64,000 bases of DNA from positions 2,053,501 through 2,117,500 of the forward strand of contig JAHRBS010000010.1 in the NCBI GenBank assembly GCA_024305745.1, in the 5' to 3' direction. The translations under genes were made by a program, and so were the position numbers. The stretch comes from Polyporus tsugae. Lineage: Eukaryota > Basidiomycota > Agaricomycetes > Polyporales > Polyporaceae. Below are positions 39,779-51,700 of this stretch, piece by piece (within the stretch, counting starts at the first letter, position 1; every line of letters begins with the position of its first letter). Under the pieces are notes generated by a model, which saw nothing but the letters and a program-made list of their open reading frames with translations, did not search any database and was not told where the DNA came from.

Positions 39779-42700
39779 TTATCGACTGTGCGAGGGGCCG
39801 ACGGGCGTCATGGCGGTCGCGCGCTGGAAGAGCAGCAGGTTCTTGAGCGACTTCCTCGCTGAGATGCTGCTGGTGCTGTTGGTGTTCGAAGAGGCCATGG
39901 CACCCTTCTCCCGCATCGTGTCGTCTCGGAAGGTGGCACCAGCCGCCCTCGAGCGCGACGACGTTGAAGAGACGAACAGAGACCGGTGCCGCTTCGGGCT
40001 GTAGTTGGAGTAATCGCGATTGCCGCGTGGTCGGGGAACATCCAGATACTGGTTGCGCATAGCCACACTATCCGTTGACGTCCGACTGGGCATACGACGG
40101 CGCGATTCTCCATGGCCGAGATGGCCATTCATGATTGAGTTGGCCGAGGACGACGACGCGGATGTCCGGCCCCGCCGCAGCGAAGCGCGTCTCAACCATT
40201 GCATGACGCTGTTCGAAGAGTCCGATGACGACGGGGTATCCACCGTCAGCACAGGGCTGGGCGAGGCCCGGCCGGATGAAGATGACGCGGATCGTGAGCG
40301 TGGTGAGTGGAACAATGAACGCACATTGTCGACAACGGAGCGCGAGCGTTTGGGCACCGCCTCCCTTCCGCGACGAATGCTTGGCTCTCGGTCAGCAAGA
40401 GGTACCGTCCCGCTGGGAGACATGCCAGGGGTGGGTATCGGGAGGGGAGAGGTGTCCACAGGGCTCGGAAGCACGGACGAGACAGACGAGCAGCGCGACG
40501 CGCCAAGAGGGGAGTCGAGTGTGAGTGGGTCAGGGCTCTGTACGAGCGGCCCGGCGGGGTGGTCCTGCTGCTCAGCGTTCATCTGCGCGATAGCTGTCGA
40601 GATCGCAGGAGCAATCGAGCTAGGTGGTCTCTTCTGTCGCCGCGCAGCTAGCGTCTTGGTCCGGAAACTCATCCCACCGGATTCCGAGGCTGTAGGGCCA
40701 CTAGTATTAGCCACTGTATTGGTGGCGTAACCTGGCAAGGCCGGTACCGGTGGTGCATGCATGTCGAGGTCGATTGAGCTCTTCCTGCGCGAGACGAGGA
40801 CGTTGTCGTACTTGCGCTTCGCCGCTGAGAAGCCCATGGCGCTGGCGAGGCTGATGCCTGAGCTCGAGCGGGGCACGGTAGCTTGTTGCCTGCTCCTCCC
40901 CGGCCCGGGGAAGCGGACTTGGAACAGCTCCTCTCCACGCATCTGCGCCTGTGCACGGACCGCCAGGCAGGATTCGGAGAAGACGTCATGAAGCCCGCTC
41001 TCGACCTGACCCCGCACCTGGCCGTTTGGGCGTGCGATGCGCAAGTCGAACGCGATAGGGGCGAAGAACGCCTTGACAGATGCGGTCGACGAACGCCTGC
41101 TCAGGGCCGCGGAGAACGTGTTTGCCTGGGAGTAGTGGTGCTCCAGCTTGGTCCCGGGGATGCCGTCCAGCCTGAACATCGTTTTCGAGTACCTCAGCTT
41201 CACCGGGGACGGATACGTCGAAGTCGTCTCGTGACTCATCTCGCTCTCCTTCTCCAGCTCCGAGTTGGACTGGATGGTCGACAAGCGACGCAGAGAGTCC
41301 TCCGGAAGCGGGTCTTCCACCACGGTCGCAGAGGGCGCGATGGTGGGCGACCTATCGTCCGCCTGGAGGCTAGAGAGAGGTTCTCGCGCCCAAGTCCGCT
41401 TCGTCGACAACGCGTCATTGATCACCGCCATCCAGATCGCCTTCTCCTGTGCGCACGATGCGGCCAGCTGGAGGTGATGCCCGTAGCCGCTGATGCGGAA
41501 GGTATACGGGTATAATGCTGTGTTGCGTTGTGGTTTTGAAACGAAGAAGACCCGTAATTCGATCAGCGCTCAGGGCTCTCGAACTACAATGAATGAGAAC
41601 TCACGATCGTCCTCCTCGATGTCCACTACCTCAACCTCGCTCAGCGCGAACCAGTGCCTTGGCTCGTACACCCGCCCGCCCTTCGGGATCTTGGCAAGAA
41701 TGCAGTACCCTCCGGAGTACAAAAACGCGCCTAGATACTTCGCGCGCTGCACCGGATGCTGGACGATGTCCAACGCACCGGCGAGCAAGCACGGCCCCAG
41801 TGACGACACGAAGTCCGCCGTCAAGTAAGCTAGACGCGGGCTCGGCGCCGGAACAGGCACTGGGGCCGGCGCGACAGACGGCTGAGACGCACCAGCGGAG
41901 CCAGGGGATGTGGGCGCAGAGGACACCGCCGAACACGAGGACATGGACACCGAGTTTGAGTGTCCGTGGGAAGACGACGTGTGCTCCAACGAGGAGGGCG
42001 ATGATGCCGCCGAGGACTGTCCCGCACCAAAACCAGTAGAAGAGGGGAGAGGGGGGTTCGTGAAAATCAACCGCGAGTGGATGAGGGCCGAGCGGAGGTT
42101 GTGCGCCTCCTTCTCGCTCGAGCGGTTCACGCGGCTGGTCATCTCGCGCATGGCCTCCGTCGCTCTCCTGAGGGCATCCCCCGAGCGGTCCGTCCAGGTG
42201 GGCTCCGTGGGGGCATTCTCATCGTCGGACGCGCTCTGAGCTTGGCGCTTGTCCTTAAGCTGGTCGAGCAGGAGTGGGTATTTGCATATCCGCTGCACGG
42301 GCTTGATGAGGTAGTCGGTGAGCTTGAGCTTGTGTCCGGTCCATCGCACTCTCCTCTCCGGTGTCGGCAGAGCAAATGTAGCCGATGATGGGTTGGAAGT
42401 GGGGAAGGGGAGCTGGCTCCGCGCCGTGGCGTCTGCGAGACTCGACGCAGAGGAGGGAAAGCCGATGGGTGTCGAATGTCGCCGCTTTGCAACCGTCGCG
42501 AACGGCTCGAGAGATGAGACATCCTCGGCCTCCGTTGAGGTGGGAGACGTAGGCGAGAGATCAGCCTCCTCCTTGGTTTCGTCGGGGCGCGAGCCAGGAG
42601 CGACATCCGAGGCGAGGAGTGCGCATCGCTGCTCGTATGCATCCCAAGCCGACGTTGACCGCTCCTGAACGCGCCGCACAATGTCTCCAGCAGCGTTATG

Positions 42701-44702
42701 CCCAGGACAGAATGTTTCGTAAACGCCAAACGAGGCCGCCTGACGTGTATTGTTAGCCACGAGCCTGAGGTTGGTCACGGGGGTGGATTAGAAACGGAAA
42801 GTCATGTGAACGCACCTCATCCATAAACTTGGCGGCAACGAGCTCAATCGCCCGTTCTACCTCCTCTGCTGCAACCTCGTCTGCCCGCTGTGTCCTTCCC
42901 TGGCTACCCTGCTCAAACGCCACACGGAAAGTCGTAACGCTGACTGCGTCGCGCAGCTCGCTCACAAAGCGCTCATGTTGCTCCAACAAGTCCTGGGCAT
43001 TCCTGCATATTGCCCGGGCCTCCTTCTCCGACAGAAGAGGCCCAAAGGTACGCGACTTGCCATGTCTGAGGGTGAGTATCCGACTTCCCTCCCTTTCCCG
43101 TTCTCTCGAGACGCCGTCCGCAGTTGCCGGTGGACAGGAGGTGTGTCGTTCTCGCTCCTGTAGGGAACCACAATCCGAGGTCGAGTTGGAGAGGTAATCG
43201 GCGCTGACCGATGGTGTGGGGAGAGGGGAGGGTTGGAGGAAGGACGATCGGGAGCTGGGGAATAATGAGGGTATTGAGAGTGCGGAGAATGTCGACATTG
43301 AACGACTGGGGGGGGCCACGCCGAGACATTGCTGCTGGGAAGGGGCGAGAGGGGGAGGGGCAAGGGTCGACGGCCCGGTGGAGGCCGGGGAAGTAGGGGG
43401 CGTAGAGAGGAGCAGGAGTTGGTCGAGGTACACCTAGGAAAGGGTCGAAGATTCAGCAACAACCGTGGGCCGCGATGGGCATCCATCGAGGAGAATGAAA
43501 GCATGATGGTGAAAACGCACCGTGACCAGTGCGCGAAGGTCGAGGAGGTATCCGACCTCCGTCGTGAGCAGCTCCATGAGTGCGTGGTAGCGGCGAAGCC
43601 TCTCCGCTCGCTCCCTCTGCTGTTCTTGTGCTCGTGCGCGGCCCATCTCTGTTTCGCGGTCGCGTTCGCGTTCGGTGTCCGGGTCCAGGTCCAGATCTGT
43701 AAGGTTTGTAACATGACTTTCGCGCGCGGACCTTTTCTGCTCCTTATACGCGCCCTGCTGGTGCTCCGCCTCCTCCGAGTCCGATGCGTCACCCTCCTCC
43801 GCGTCGAGGTTGAATAGCTTCCTTCCCACCCTCTTGGCCACGCCTGTTTCACATGCGCCTGGCCCTGGCCCCGGTCCTGCAGATGCAGACGCCCCACGCG
43901 GGGTTGGACTAATCATATTCTGAATCATGGGCGCGCGGCGCGATAGGCTCGGAAGGAGCGACTCCTCGTCCGGGTCCCTGTCAATCGGCGCGAGGGGTAG
44001 CGGAGGCAGGTCCTTGGGCGCTCCCGCGTGGTCCACCGGTCGACGCGGAAGAGGCTTTGACAGGTCTGCGGGGAGGGACATCCGGCGCGTCGAGGCCCGC
44101 GCACGCCTGCTGTCGCTGGTGAGCGCAGAGAGGGAGGGGGAGGTCGCCAATGCGGCTGACCGGGCCTGCGAGGGTTCTACAGAGTCTGGACGAGGACTTG
44201 CGCGGTCGGTGTGGGCACTGCAGTGTGCCGCGCGCGCAGGAGAGGGGGGCGTGGATGGTGCGAGGCGTGAGGACGAGGGGCCCTTGGGCGGTGGTGTGGG
44301 CGGACAGGTGGTCCAGGTGGGATTGGGGGGAAAGGGGTGATGGCTGACATAGTCGCCTACAGGCTCTGGTGGCGCAGGTACAGTTGTGCTGCTATTGGCA
44401 TGGCCTGGCACGACCTTGCGGGCGGTAGTCTCGAGCACCGCAGCAGACGATGACGCGTGGGTGACCTCTGGAGTGAGGGTGGGGGATGCCATGATTGGGG
44501 GGAGGGGAGTGAAGGAAAGGATGCCCGCGGAGGGCCGCCTGGGGTTTGCGCGAGCGGTGGGAGAGGAGGGCGGGGGGGATCGGGGGACGAGGGCGGGAAG
44601 AGAGGGATTGGGATTGTTTGGGACGGCGGGGTTGTGGGTGGCTGCGCGACGGTCGAACAAAGAGGCCCGGAGGGGAAGCACGTTCATAGAGGAGGCTGAC
44701 AT
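39779..44702 (-). CDS. Second Dbl-family Rho GEF (DH-PH), Ser/Pro-rich
   Basis: Four exons: 44702-43521, 43433-42816, 42739-41605, 41517-39779; 1557 aa. Residues 1-370 are Ser/Pro-rich and disordered. The DH domain is split by insertions: RRYHALMELLTTEVGYLLDL, then EKEARAICRNAQDLLEQHERF, and finally LTDYLIKPVQRICKYPLLLDQ (the conserved CR3 helix). A PH domain follows (YLGAFLYSGGYCILAK, then HWFALSEVEVVDIEED, ending QEKAIWMAVINDAL). The ~520-residue tail is Ser/Arg-rich. It differs clearly from the convergent GEF at 34210-39025 in intron number and domain spacing, so the pair is not a recent tandem copy. The start at 44702 (MSASSMNVLPL) is chosen over an upstream in-frame ATG at 44903, which would add a hydrophobic leader of uncertain meaning. 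Confidence 0.88.
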
Positions 44703-45741
44703 GATGGCGGACGGGATCGGCTTCGCGCATTCGAGATAAGACCGGGCATACGCGACGGGTGCGGGTGGGGGCCGCCCGGTTGGCGCAGCGTCGTCGCGTC
44801 GAACAGCGAGGGGCCGGGGTGGGATGGAGGCGAATGGGAACGAGAGAGAAAGCACAGCGCGGCGAGGGAAACCACCACCGAATCCAAATAAAAATCCCAA
44901 CAACCCTGCCGCTCAGAGCCTCTCCTCGGCCTGCGCGATTCCGGCGTCTCGCCTCGGGTTCGTAGACACGCGCCGAATCCTGTCTCTAGTTCGCGTCAAC
45001 GCACTTTCCCTCCCGATATCGTCGGCACCAATTCCGCCCTTCCCATGATGTCCGTCATGAGTACTACTTCCTCCGAAGACGGGCAACTAGAGTGGCTGGT
45101 GCTCACCGTTGCGATTCCTGCACCTTGACTGCGTTGGGGACGACGACTCGGAGAACAAGGAACAGTACTAGTACTACATAGTAGTACCCACTCGGAGTCC
45201 TCCTGTCCTCGCTCCCTCCTGTATACTACTTCCCTCTGACGCAATTCCTGACACACGCCAATTTTCTCGCTTTCCCGGCCCGTCCCCTTCGTCTCCCGAA
45301 AAGGCTATTGCTTCACCATATCCGGAAGTCCTGATCGCATTCCCCTTGGGCGTCTCTGAGTCTCCACCATCCCCAACTCCGCCACCTACGTCGTTACTCA
45401 TTTACCTCCGTTACATTTCCTCCATTTGGTTAACCACGCTGCGATTTCCTGACTATCGCCCTCCTCCAGTTAACGCCCCACAACGCTAAACTTTGTCCAC
45501 TCACAGGAACCCGGCCGCATCCATTGGTCATCAGCGTTCTCGTATTTGCGTGGTGCCAGTGCCGTCAGTGTCATGCAACATTGGATTCCCAGCGAGAAGC
45601 CCACTCGCGATGACGCCCACTCGAGTCGAATAACAAATCCCAAGAGCCCACAGTACAGACCCCGTAATGTACAACACAGGAGAGATCGTATGCACGCACA
45701 CTCACCTCGGCTCAATCAATCTCCATCTTGACTGCACGCCT
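44703..45741. other. Intergenic region upstream of second Rho GEF
   Basis: About 1 kb, tandem (-/-). It should contain the Rho GEF promoter and the 3' UTR of the LRR gene. It has a perfect 12-bp palindrome (AGTACTAGTACT) at 45164-45175. The ORFs here are GC-rich antisense or short readings. Confidence 0.5.
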
Positions 45742-47342
45742 TCAGTACAGCGCCCGCGAGTCGTCTCCTCTCGGCTCGAACAGGATGTTCAGCCGCTCCG
45801 CCTCCCTCCTCCGCCACTCCTCCTTCTCCAAAAACGCGCAGAGCGCCCGAATGTTCTGCCGTCGGAAGACGCGCTGCATACCCTGGTTCGCATTCCGTGA
45901 GTCGTGCCCCTGGACCTGAACGCCGAGCCCAATCGAGCAATGACGACGGCACGCGCCTTCTCAGCATCCCCCAAGCGTCGGGCGTACCACAACTCGCTCG
46001 CAGGACACGAACGCCAGAGGCGGACATCAAAAATCGTAAGTTAGTCAGCTACTCACCTCGTGCGGCCGGTCAGAGAACCTGCGGACCCCGCGCCGCTGCA
46101 TGGCCGGCACGTCAGAGAGGCTCAAGTACTGAAGCCTGGTCAACCTGCGCAGCAGCGCCTGCACACCGTCGAGCGTGAGGCCGACGCAATAGGAGAGGTG
46201 GAGGTGCTCGAGCGCGGGCGCGTGTGCTGCGAGGAAGAATGCTGCTTGGTCGGTCAGCTTGGTCAGGCCTGCGGCTGCGAGCCGCTCGAGCCGGGGGAGG
46301 GAGGCGAGTTCGAGCACGGCGAGATCTGTCAGTCTTGGCATGACTGCACTCCGTGTGCGAATCGGAGCGTGCGAGCAATGTAAGGTTCATATACATAAGT
46401 AGGTTAGCATTCGCGGCTTGAATGATTGGCATGATGCGAATAGGAGAGAGTGGACTGACAGCTTATGTCGACCGCCCGAAGCCGTGTGCATGCAGAGGTA
46501 AGCGCGTGTATGCCGGCATCGGTCACTTTCTCGAGGCCAGCGACATCGATTTCGACCAAGTGCTCTCCGAGCTCGCAAAGTCTATGCATTGCTTTGTTGC
46601 TGAGCTTGATGCACCCGGAGATGTTAAGGTGGGCTAACCGAGGCGCATGCGCGACGAGCCCGAAGACAGCCGCGTCCGTTAACCTCGCGCAATGGCTAAG
46701 TTCGAGGAAGCGCAGGTCGCTGAGCTTGTATATGGGAGGAAGGATGAGCGGCGGCAGGCTCTCCATCCATGACCTGTACCGATCCCGCCCTTGTCTTCCT
46801 TGCGCCGCCTCGAGGTCTTCGTGTTCTGGTGTCCAAGGGAACCCCGAGTCGGTAACGTTCTTGCAGCCTGCGAGAGACCAGCGCCTGAGCTTCTTCGCGT
46901 ACGTCCATACGTCCCGAGTGGACAGCGCGGTTACGAGCGGCAGCATGTCCATATCGAGCTCCTCCAGATGCGGGAGCCCGCGGACGAGCGCGCCAATCGC
47001 CGTATCCGTGGTGCTGAATATCCGGCTTACGGAGAGCGCTCGGAGGGACGTCGAGTGCGTAGCGACAGCCTTCAGTCCGAGATCGGTGACGTCTGCGCAC
47101 CCTGAAACATCGAGGTAGGTAAGCTCGTCTGCGTGTCGGGCGAGGAGGATGAGCGTCCGAGATGACAGGTCGCGAATGCCGTTGAGGCGAGCAGAGGTGA
47201 CGTTGGGGCAGTGCGGGAGGATCGCAGCGAGGTCGTCGTCGGAAACGAGGGGGTGAAGATACGAGTCAGCCCTGAATTCAAGGTGCTCAGCGTGGTAGCA
47301 GGATTGCTCGTCCGAGGGCAGGGTGGTGTTGACGTACTCCAT
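45742..47342 (-). CDS. AMN1-like leucine-rich-repeat protein
   Basis: Three exons: 47342-46460, 46343-46057, 45915-45742; 447 aa. Successive LRRs of the cysteine-containing/AMN1 type run through most of the protein: LTYLDVSGCADVTDLGLKAV, LRRWSLAGCKNVTDSG, LRFLELSHCARLTDAAVFGL, LAHLNISGCIKLSNKAMHRL, LVEIDVAGLEKVTDAGIHAL, LERLAAAGLTKLTDQAAFFL and LEHLHLSYCVGLTLDGVQAL. No F-box is visible at the N-terminus. Related proteins are substrate-recognition parts of SCF ligases, or Amn1, which turns off the mitotic exit network; the specific role here is unknown. The C-terminus (CAFLEKEEWRRREAERLNIL) is a short charged helix. The first intron (116 nt) skips a nearer AG because that would create a stop. 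The second intron (~141 nt) could end at either of two in-frame AGs six bases apart. Confidence 0.85.
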
Positions 47343-47723
47343 GGTGGCGCAGCGAGCGCGGTCGGCAGGTTATATGCGATGGGAAAGCATGACTGACACT
47401 GTGGTATAAGAGCCGAGCGATGTTAAGGGCAAAAAGTCCGATTGGGGCTTTGGAGTGTCCTTCTGTCCATCGGTGCAGGCCGGAGACAAGTATATGTACT
47501 GGCGCTCGCAAAGCGCAAAGCGTCCTCGCAAAGCGCGCCAAAAAGGCCCGAGAAGTACGGAAGTAATATCCGGGCGGCCCGAACAGCCGGCATGTTGCTG
47601 GTGGCAGCGTCAACTTGTTACTTGAACCAGGCGTCAACTGAGTCTCGTCGAGACTCGAGAGTCCGAGGTTGGCGCACGACGACGACGTCCTCGGACAAGA
47701 CTGCTGACTGACAATCTGACGCG
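47343..47723. promoter_or_regulatory. Divergent intergenic promoter (LRR gene / 119-aa ORF)
   Basis: 381 bp between two divergent start codons. No specific site recognised. Confidence 0.45.
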
Positions 47724-48179
47724 ATGAGCAATCTTTCATCCTCGTCCTCGATCACCCCCACACCCTCCACCTTCCACAATACCCCCACCGCGACACACCC
47801 AAACTCTGTCTACACCGCACACAACGCTTCGGGGCCTAGCACGCCCCCCAACGCAGGGCTCCCGCCAGCTTCCCCGAACCAAAGCCGTATACCCGTGACG
47901 CCTGCGGTGCTCAGAAACATATTTGCATCCTCACGGACGGCGCTGGAGGAGCGCTCCTTGTCTCGTGTGGCGTTCTTTAGGTGAGTCCTTTGACACAGTT
48001 AAGCATGCATCACCGTGCGCGTGTGGCTCCTTGTCATTCTCTGAAACGCTGATGGGATGGATGGTTGGTCATGCAGGTTTACAGGGTTTTTGTTGAGCTG
48101 CCTTTGTATCAGCTTTGCGGCCGCGAGAGCGCGCGGGATCAAGAGCGGTGCGGCTCTGCTCGGTGTAGGCGTCGTATGA
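47724..48179 (+). CDS. Small Ser/Pro/Thr-rich hypothetical protein with hydrophobic C-terminus
   Basis: Two exons: 47724-47980 and 48077-48179; 119 aa. The N-terminal ~65 residues are Ser/Thr/Pro/Asn-rich and disordered. Next comes PAVLRNIFASSRTALEERSLSRVAFFR, an amphipathic basic segment. The spliced second exon adds FTGFLLSCLCISFAAA, a short hydrophobic stretch, and a Gly-rich end. The intron (CTTTAG|GTGAGT to GTCATGCAG) is canonical. The layout fits a small tail-anchored membrane protein, but no family is recognised and function is unknown. Confidence 0.6.
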
Positions 48180-48726
48180 CTCTTCGCGAAATACTATTCA
48201 CCGGAGTACATTATCCCCGCTGGACAAGTCTCTTGCTAGTATGATCTTCGTTCACCATATCCATTTCCGTCTGGTGTGCAGGTGCATGCATGGCTACACA
48301 AGAATTCGCCGCCCAAATTGTAGTCACAGAAGGCGCACGCTGCGGCACGTTGCAACTCGTTGCACGCATGAATGGCCACCACCCTGGAGTCGTGTTGGAC
48401 AGTAATTGAATGGTGCGTCACCTGTCCTCATGTTCACTAGTGCTTCGTTCTCACAGACCTGGGGATGTGGCACACCATTATCCTGTCGCATCCGTAGGGT
48501 TCTGAACGGGTGCGCGGTGGTGCTTGGGAGCTCAGGTCTACAAGCCGGGATTGTTTACTTGTCGACACTCTTAAATGGATTGTTGCTATTACCTTGCTAT
48601 CGGAAACAAAGTTTGGGGAGAGGGCTCGCGGCGGCCACGCACAATGAACGCGGACTTCATTATCGTCGGTCTATAAGCAAGGAGTTTTCAGCAAGAGACA
48701 CATCCTCCTCTCTCCGACATACGACG
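48180..48726. other. Intergenic region upstream of the amidohydrolase
   Basis: 547-bp tandem gap. An open frame extends upstream of the chosen amidohydrolase start (to 48406), but it lacks family similarity and is probably leader sequence. Nothing else recognised. Confidence 0.5.
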
Positions 48727-51700
48727 ATGACTACGGCCATGGCTTTGGCTGGAAAGGAGAACCGTCGTACGCCACTCATGACTAACTCCACCCCGTCAGT
48801 ACCAGACCCGACCATACCGCGCGAGGAACGCAAGAACGCGCTACCGAATTGGAGACATCGACGTTTACCCCATAGAGCGCTCACCGTCCTCCTCGCCGCC
48901 CTTGCTTTATACGGAGTCTCCAGGACCATCTTCTCATCCTCGCAAAACCACCGCATACACCCACAAAGCTTCTCGCATTCCCTAGAAGACATCCTCGGCC
49001 GATGCGCCAGTCGTGACGCCGCCCCGATCTCTCCTGACAATCTCCAACTCCTCGACCGCGCCGTCAACGACAGGTTCGAGGCCGGCACCCGCGCGACGGT
49101 CATCAAGAACGTCACGCTCTGGACGGGCGCGCGGAACGGGACTGAGATCGTGTACGGCGACATCCTGCTCGACAAGGGCCTCGTCCAGGCGATCGGGTAC
49201 GTCCCGGAATGGGACTACTCCAAGTACGACACCGAAGTCGTCGACGCCCACGGCGGCTGGGTGACCCCCGGACTCGGTGCGTTTCCAGCTCGTGTTGCTC
49301 CGGCTGTGGTGTTAAGCAGTCTGTTTGACTTTCGGTTGTGCGCTGACGAAACGGCCGATTTTGGCAGTGGACCTGCACTCGCACATCGGGATTGTCAGTG
49401 CGCCCGTCACGGCTGGCGCCCTTGAGCTCGACTCGCCCAACGGGCCCGTCCTTCCCTGGCTGCGAAGCATCGACGCGCTGAACACGCACGACGCTTCCTT
49501 CGCATATGCGATCGCGGGCGGCGTGACGACCGTACAGGTCCTTCCCGACAGCGGGCACAACGCAATTGGTAAGTCGGCTCGGCATCCAGACGGCGACGGG
49601 AAGCGTACGACTCACATACGACTTGCGGGTGGGATGGTGCCTGCAGGGGGCCAAGCATTCACGATCAAGCTGCGCAAGACTTCGCTCCGCACGCCAACCT
49701 CGATGGTCATCGAACCCCCGCCCACACTTAACGGAAGCAGGCGTGATCCCTACGAGCCGCGGTGGCGGCACCTCATGTACGTCCTACCCCTCGCTTCTCC
49801 CGTCTCGCCCATCCTTAATTCCCCTTCTTCCATTCTTCCTGTCTCCCCCCCGACGCCGAATGTGTGTTGTTACCTCTTCACGGCTCCACCTATGCATTGC
49901 ATTTCCGCCGCTTCGCGATCACGCCACTGATGCGTCCACTGGCACATACACGCAACCAGGATGGCGTGCGGCGAGGGCACCCGGGCGTACGGCAACCGCA
50001 TGGACAATATATGGGCGCTCCGCGCAGCCTTCGCCGTCGCGCGGGGGTTCCGCGACGCGCAGGACGCGTTCTGCTCGCGCGTTGAGGCCGGGCTGTGGGA
50101 CGAGTCCCTAGCCGAGGCCGAGGCTCAGGCTTACCCGGAGGACTATAGATGGGAGGCGCTCGTCGAAGTGCTTCGGGGCCGCGTCAAGGTGCGTGGGGGG
50201 TTTGATCCGTGTGTGTGCTGGTCGAAGGTTGTTCGGGGACTGAGGGGTGTGGGGGTAATAATCGCAGGTGTCCGTGCAGTGCAACGAGGCCGTTGATCTG
50301 GACGCCATGGTTAGGGTGCGTGCCCTTGGAGTGTGGAATGCCAAACGTTGAGCTGACGGCGTGCTGTCCGTAGCTATCGCAGGAGTTCAAGATTCCGATC
50401 GCGTCGATCCATTCCGCGCTCGAGGGGTACATCATGCCGCAAATCCTGAAGGGGACGTGAGTTGCGTCAAGCTACAAATCAGAAGCTCGGTCCTAACGCC
50501 ACGCATACAGCTACGGAGGACCCGCGACTATAGCGCTTTCAGTTGACAGTTCGAAGGCTAAGCGTGAGGCATATCGTGGCTCCGAGTTTTCGCCGCGAAT
50601 TCTAGCAGAGAACGGCTTCCCCGTCGCAATGAAGGTTTGTTGACGCCCAAACATCTCGAACAGCGTTGGTCTTACATCGAGATTCTCTCAGTCCGAGTAT
50701 CCATCTCGCAATGGACGGCATCTCATGTACGAAGCCCAACTGGCCCATTACTACGGTATACGCACACTTAGTCTGCCTTAAAGCTATCTACTCATCATGT
50801 CACCCTCCAGGTCTACCACCGAACATGGCCCTGACATCCGTGACCGCCGTACCCGCGTTCGCAGCCGGCCTCTCACACCGCATTGGCATCCTTCGCGAGG
50901 GCGCGGACGCAGACCTCGTCCTCTGGGACACCCACCCGCTCCAGCTCGGGGCGAGTCCCCGCAAAGTCTGGATTGACGGCATCCTCCAGGTCGACGCCGA
51001 CAACGCTCAGGTGCCCGTCAACAAGCTGAAGAAGGACCCCGCGATGCAGGAGCCGCCCAAAGTGCCCAACTTCGATGCGGAGCGGGAGAAGGCGGTCCGG
51101 TTCGAGGGGCTCGCGCCCCTCAGGCCTAACAACACGATTGGAGGACGCGTGGTCTTCCAGAACGTCAGAGAGCTCTTCACGCGCCAGCGGGGCGATTACG
51201 CGCACTTCGGGCTGGACGGGTACGAGGGCTTGATGAACGTCGTCGTTGAGCGCGGGCGGGTGACGTGCATCGGGAGGGTGTGTGAGGGGGAGAACCCGGA
51301 CGTGGTTGTGGACTTGCACGGGGGCGCGCTTGTGCCCGGGATGATGCACTTCGGTCCGGGGCTAGGTGTGGAGGAGATGGAGGGAGAGCCGTCGACTGGC
51401 GATGGGGTGCGGTTCGACCCGCTGAGAGCGAACGTGCCTGAGGTGATGGGGGACGTTGGTGCATTGGTAAGAGTCAGCGATGCTCTTCAGTTTGGCACAA
51501 GAAACGCTTTGTGGGTGATTTTCCTTTGTGATGCATGGCTGGAAGCTGACAAAGGGCGAGCAGGCTTGCGCACCGCGCTGGCGTAACGTACGCTACGACA
51601 TCCTTCCTGCAGCCCGCTGCATACGCCCGCGGAAGCTTCATGGGGGGCCTCTCTGCCTCATTTCGCACTGGTGCCTCCAATATGTTCGATCGCGCCGCTC

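Noticed and set aside
40020..40730. 236-codon ORF on the + strand
   Set aside because: Antisense of the last exon of the second Rho GEF, with no recognisable motif.
34000..45000. Considered whether the two Rho GEF genes are a tandem or inverted duplication
   Set aside because: Exon number, linker lengths and DH sequences differ too much; only the general DH-PH order is shared.
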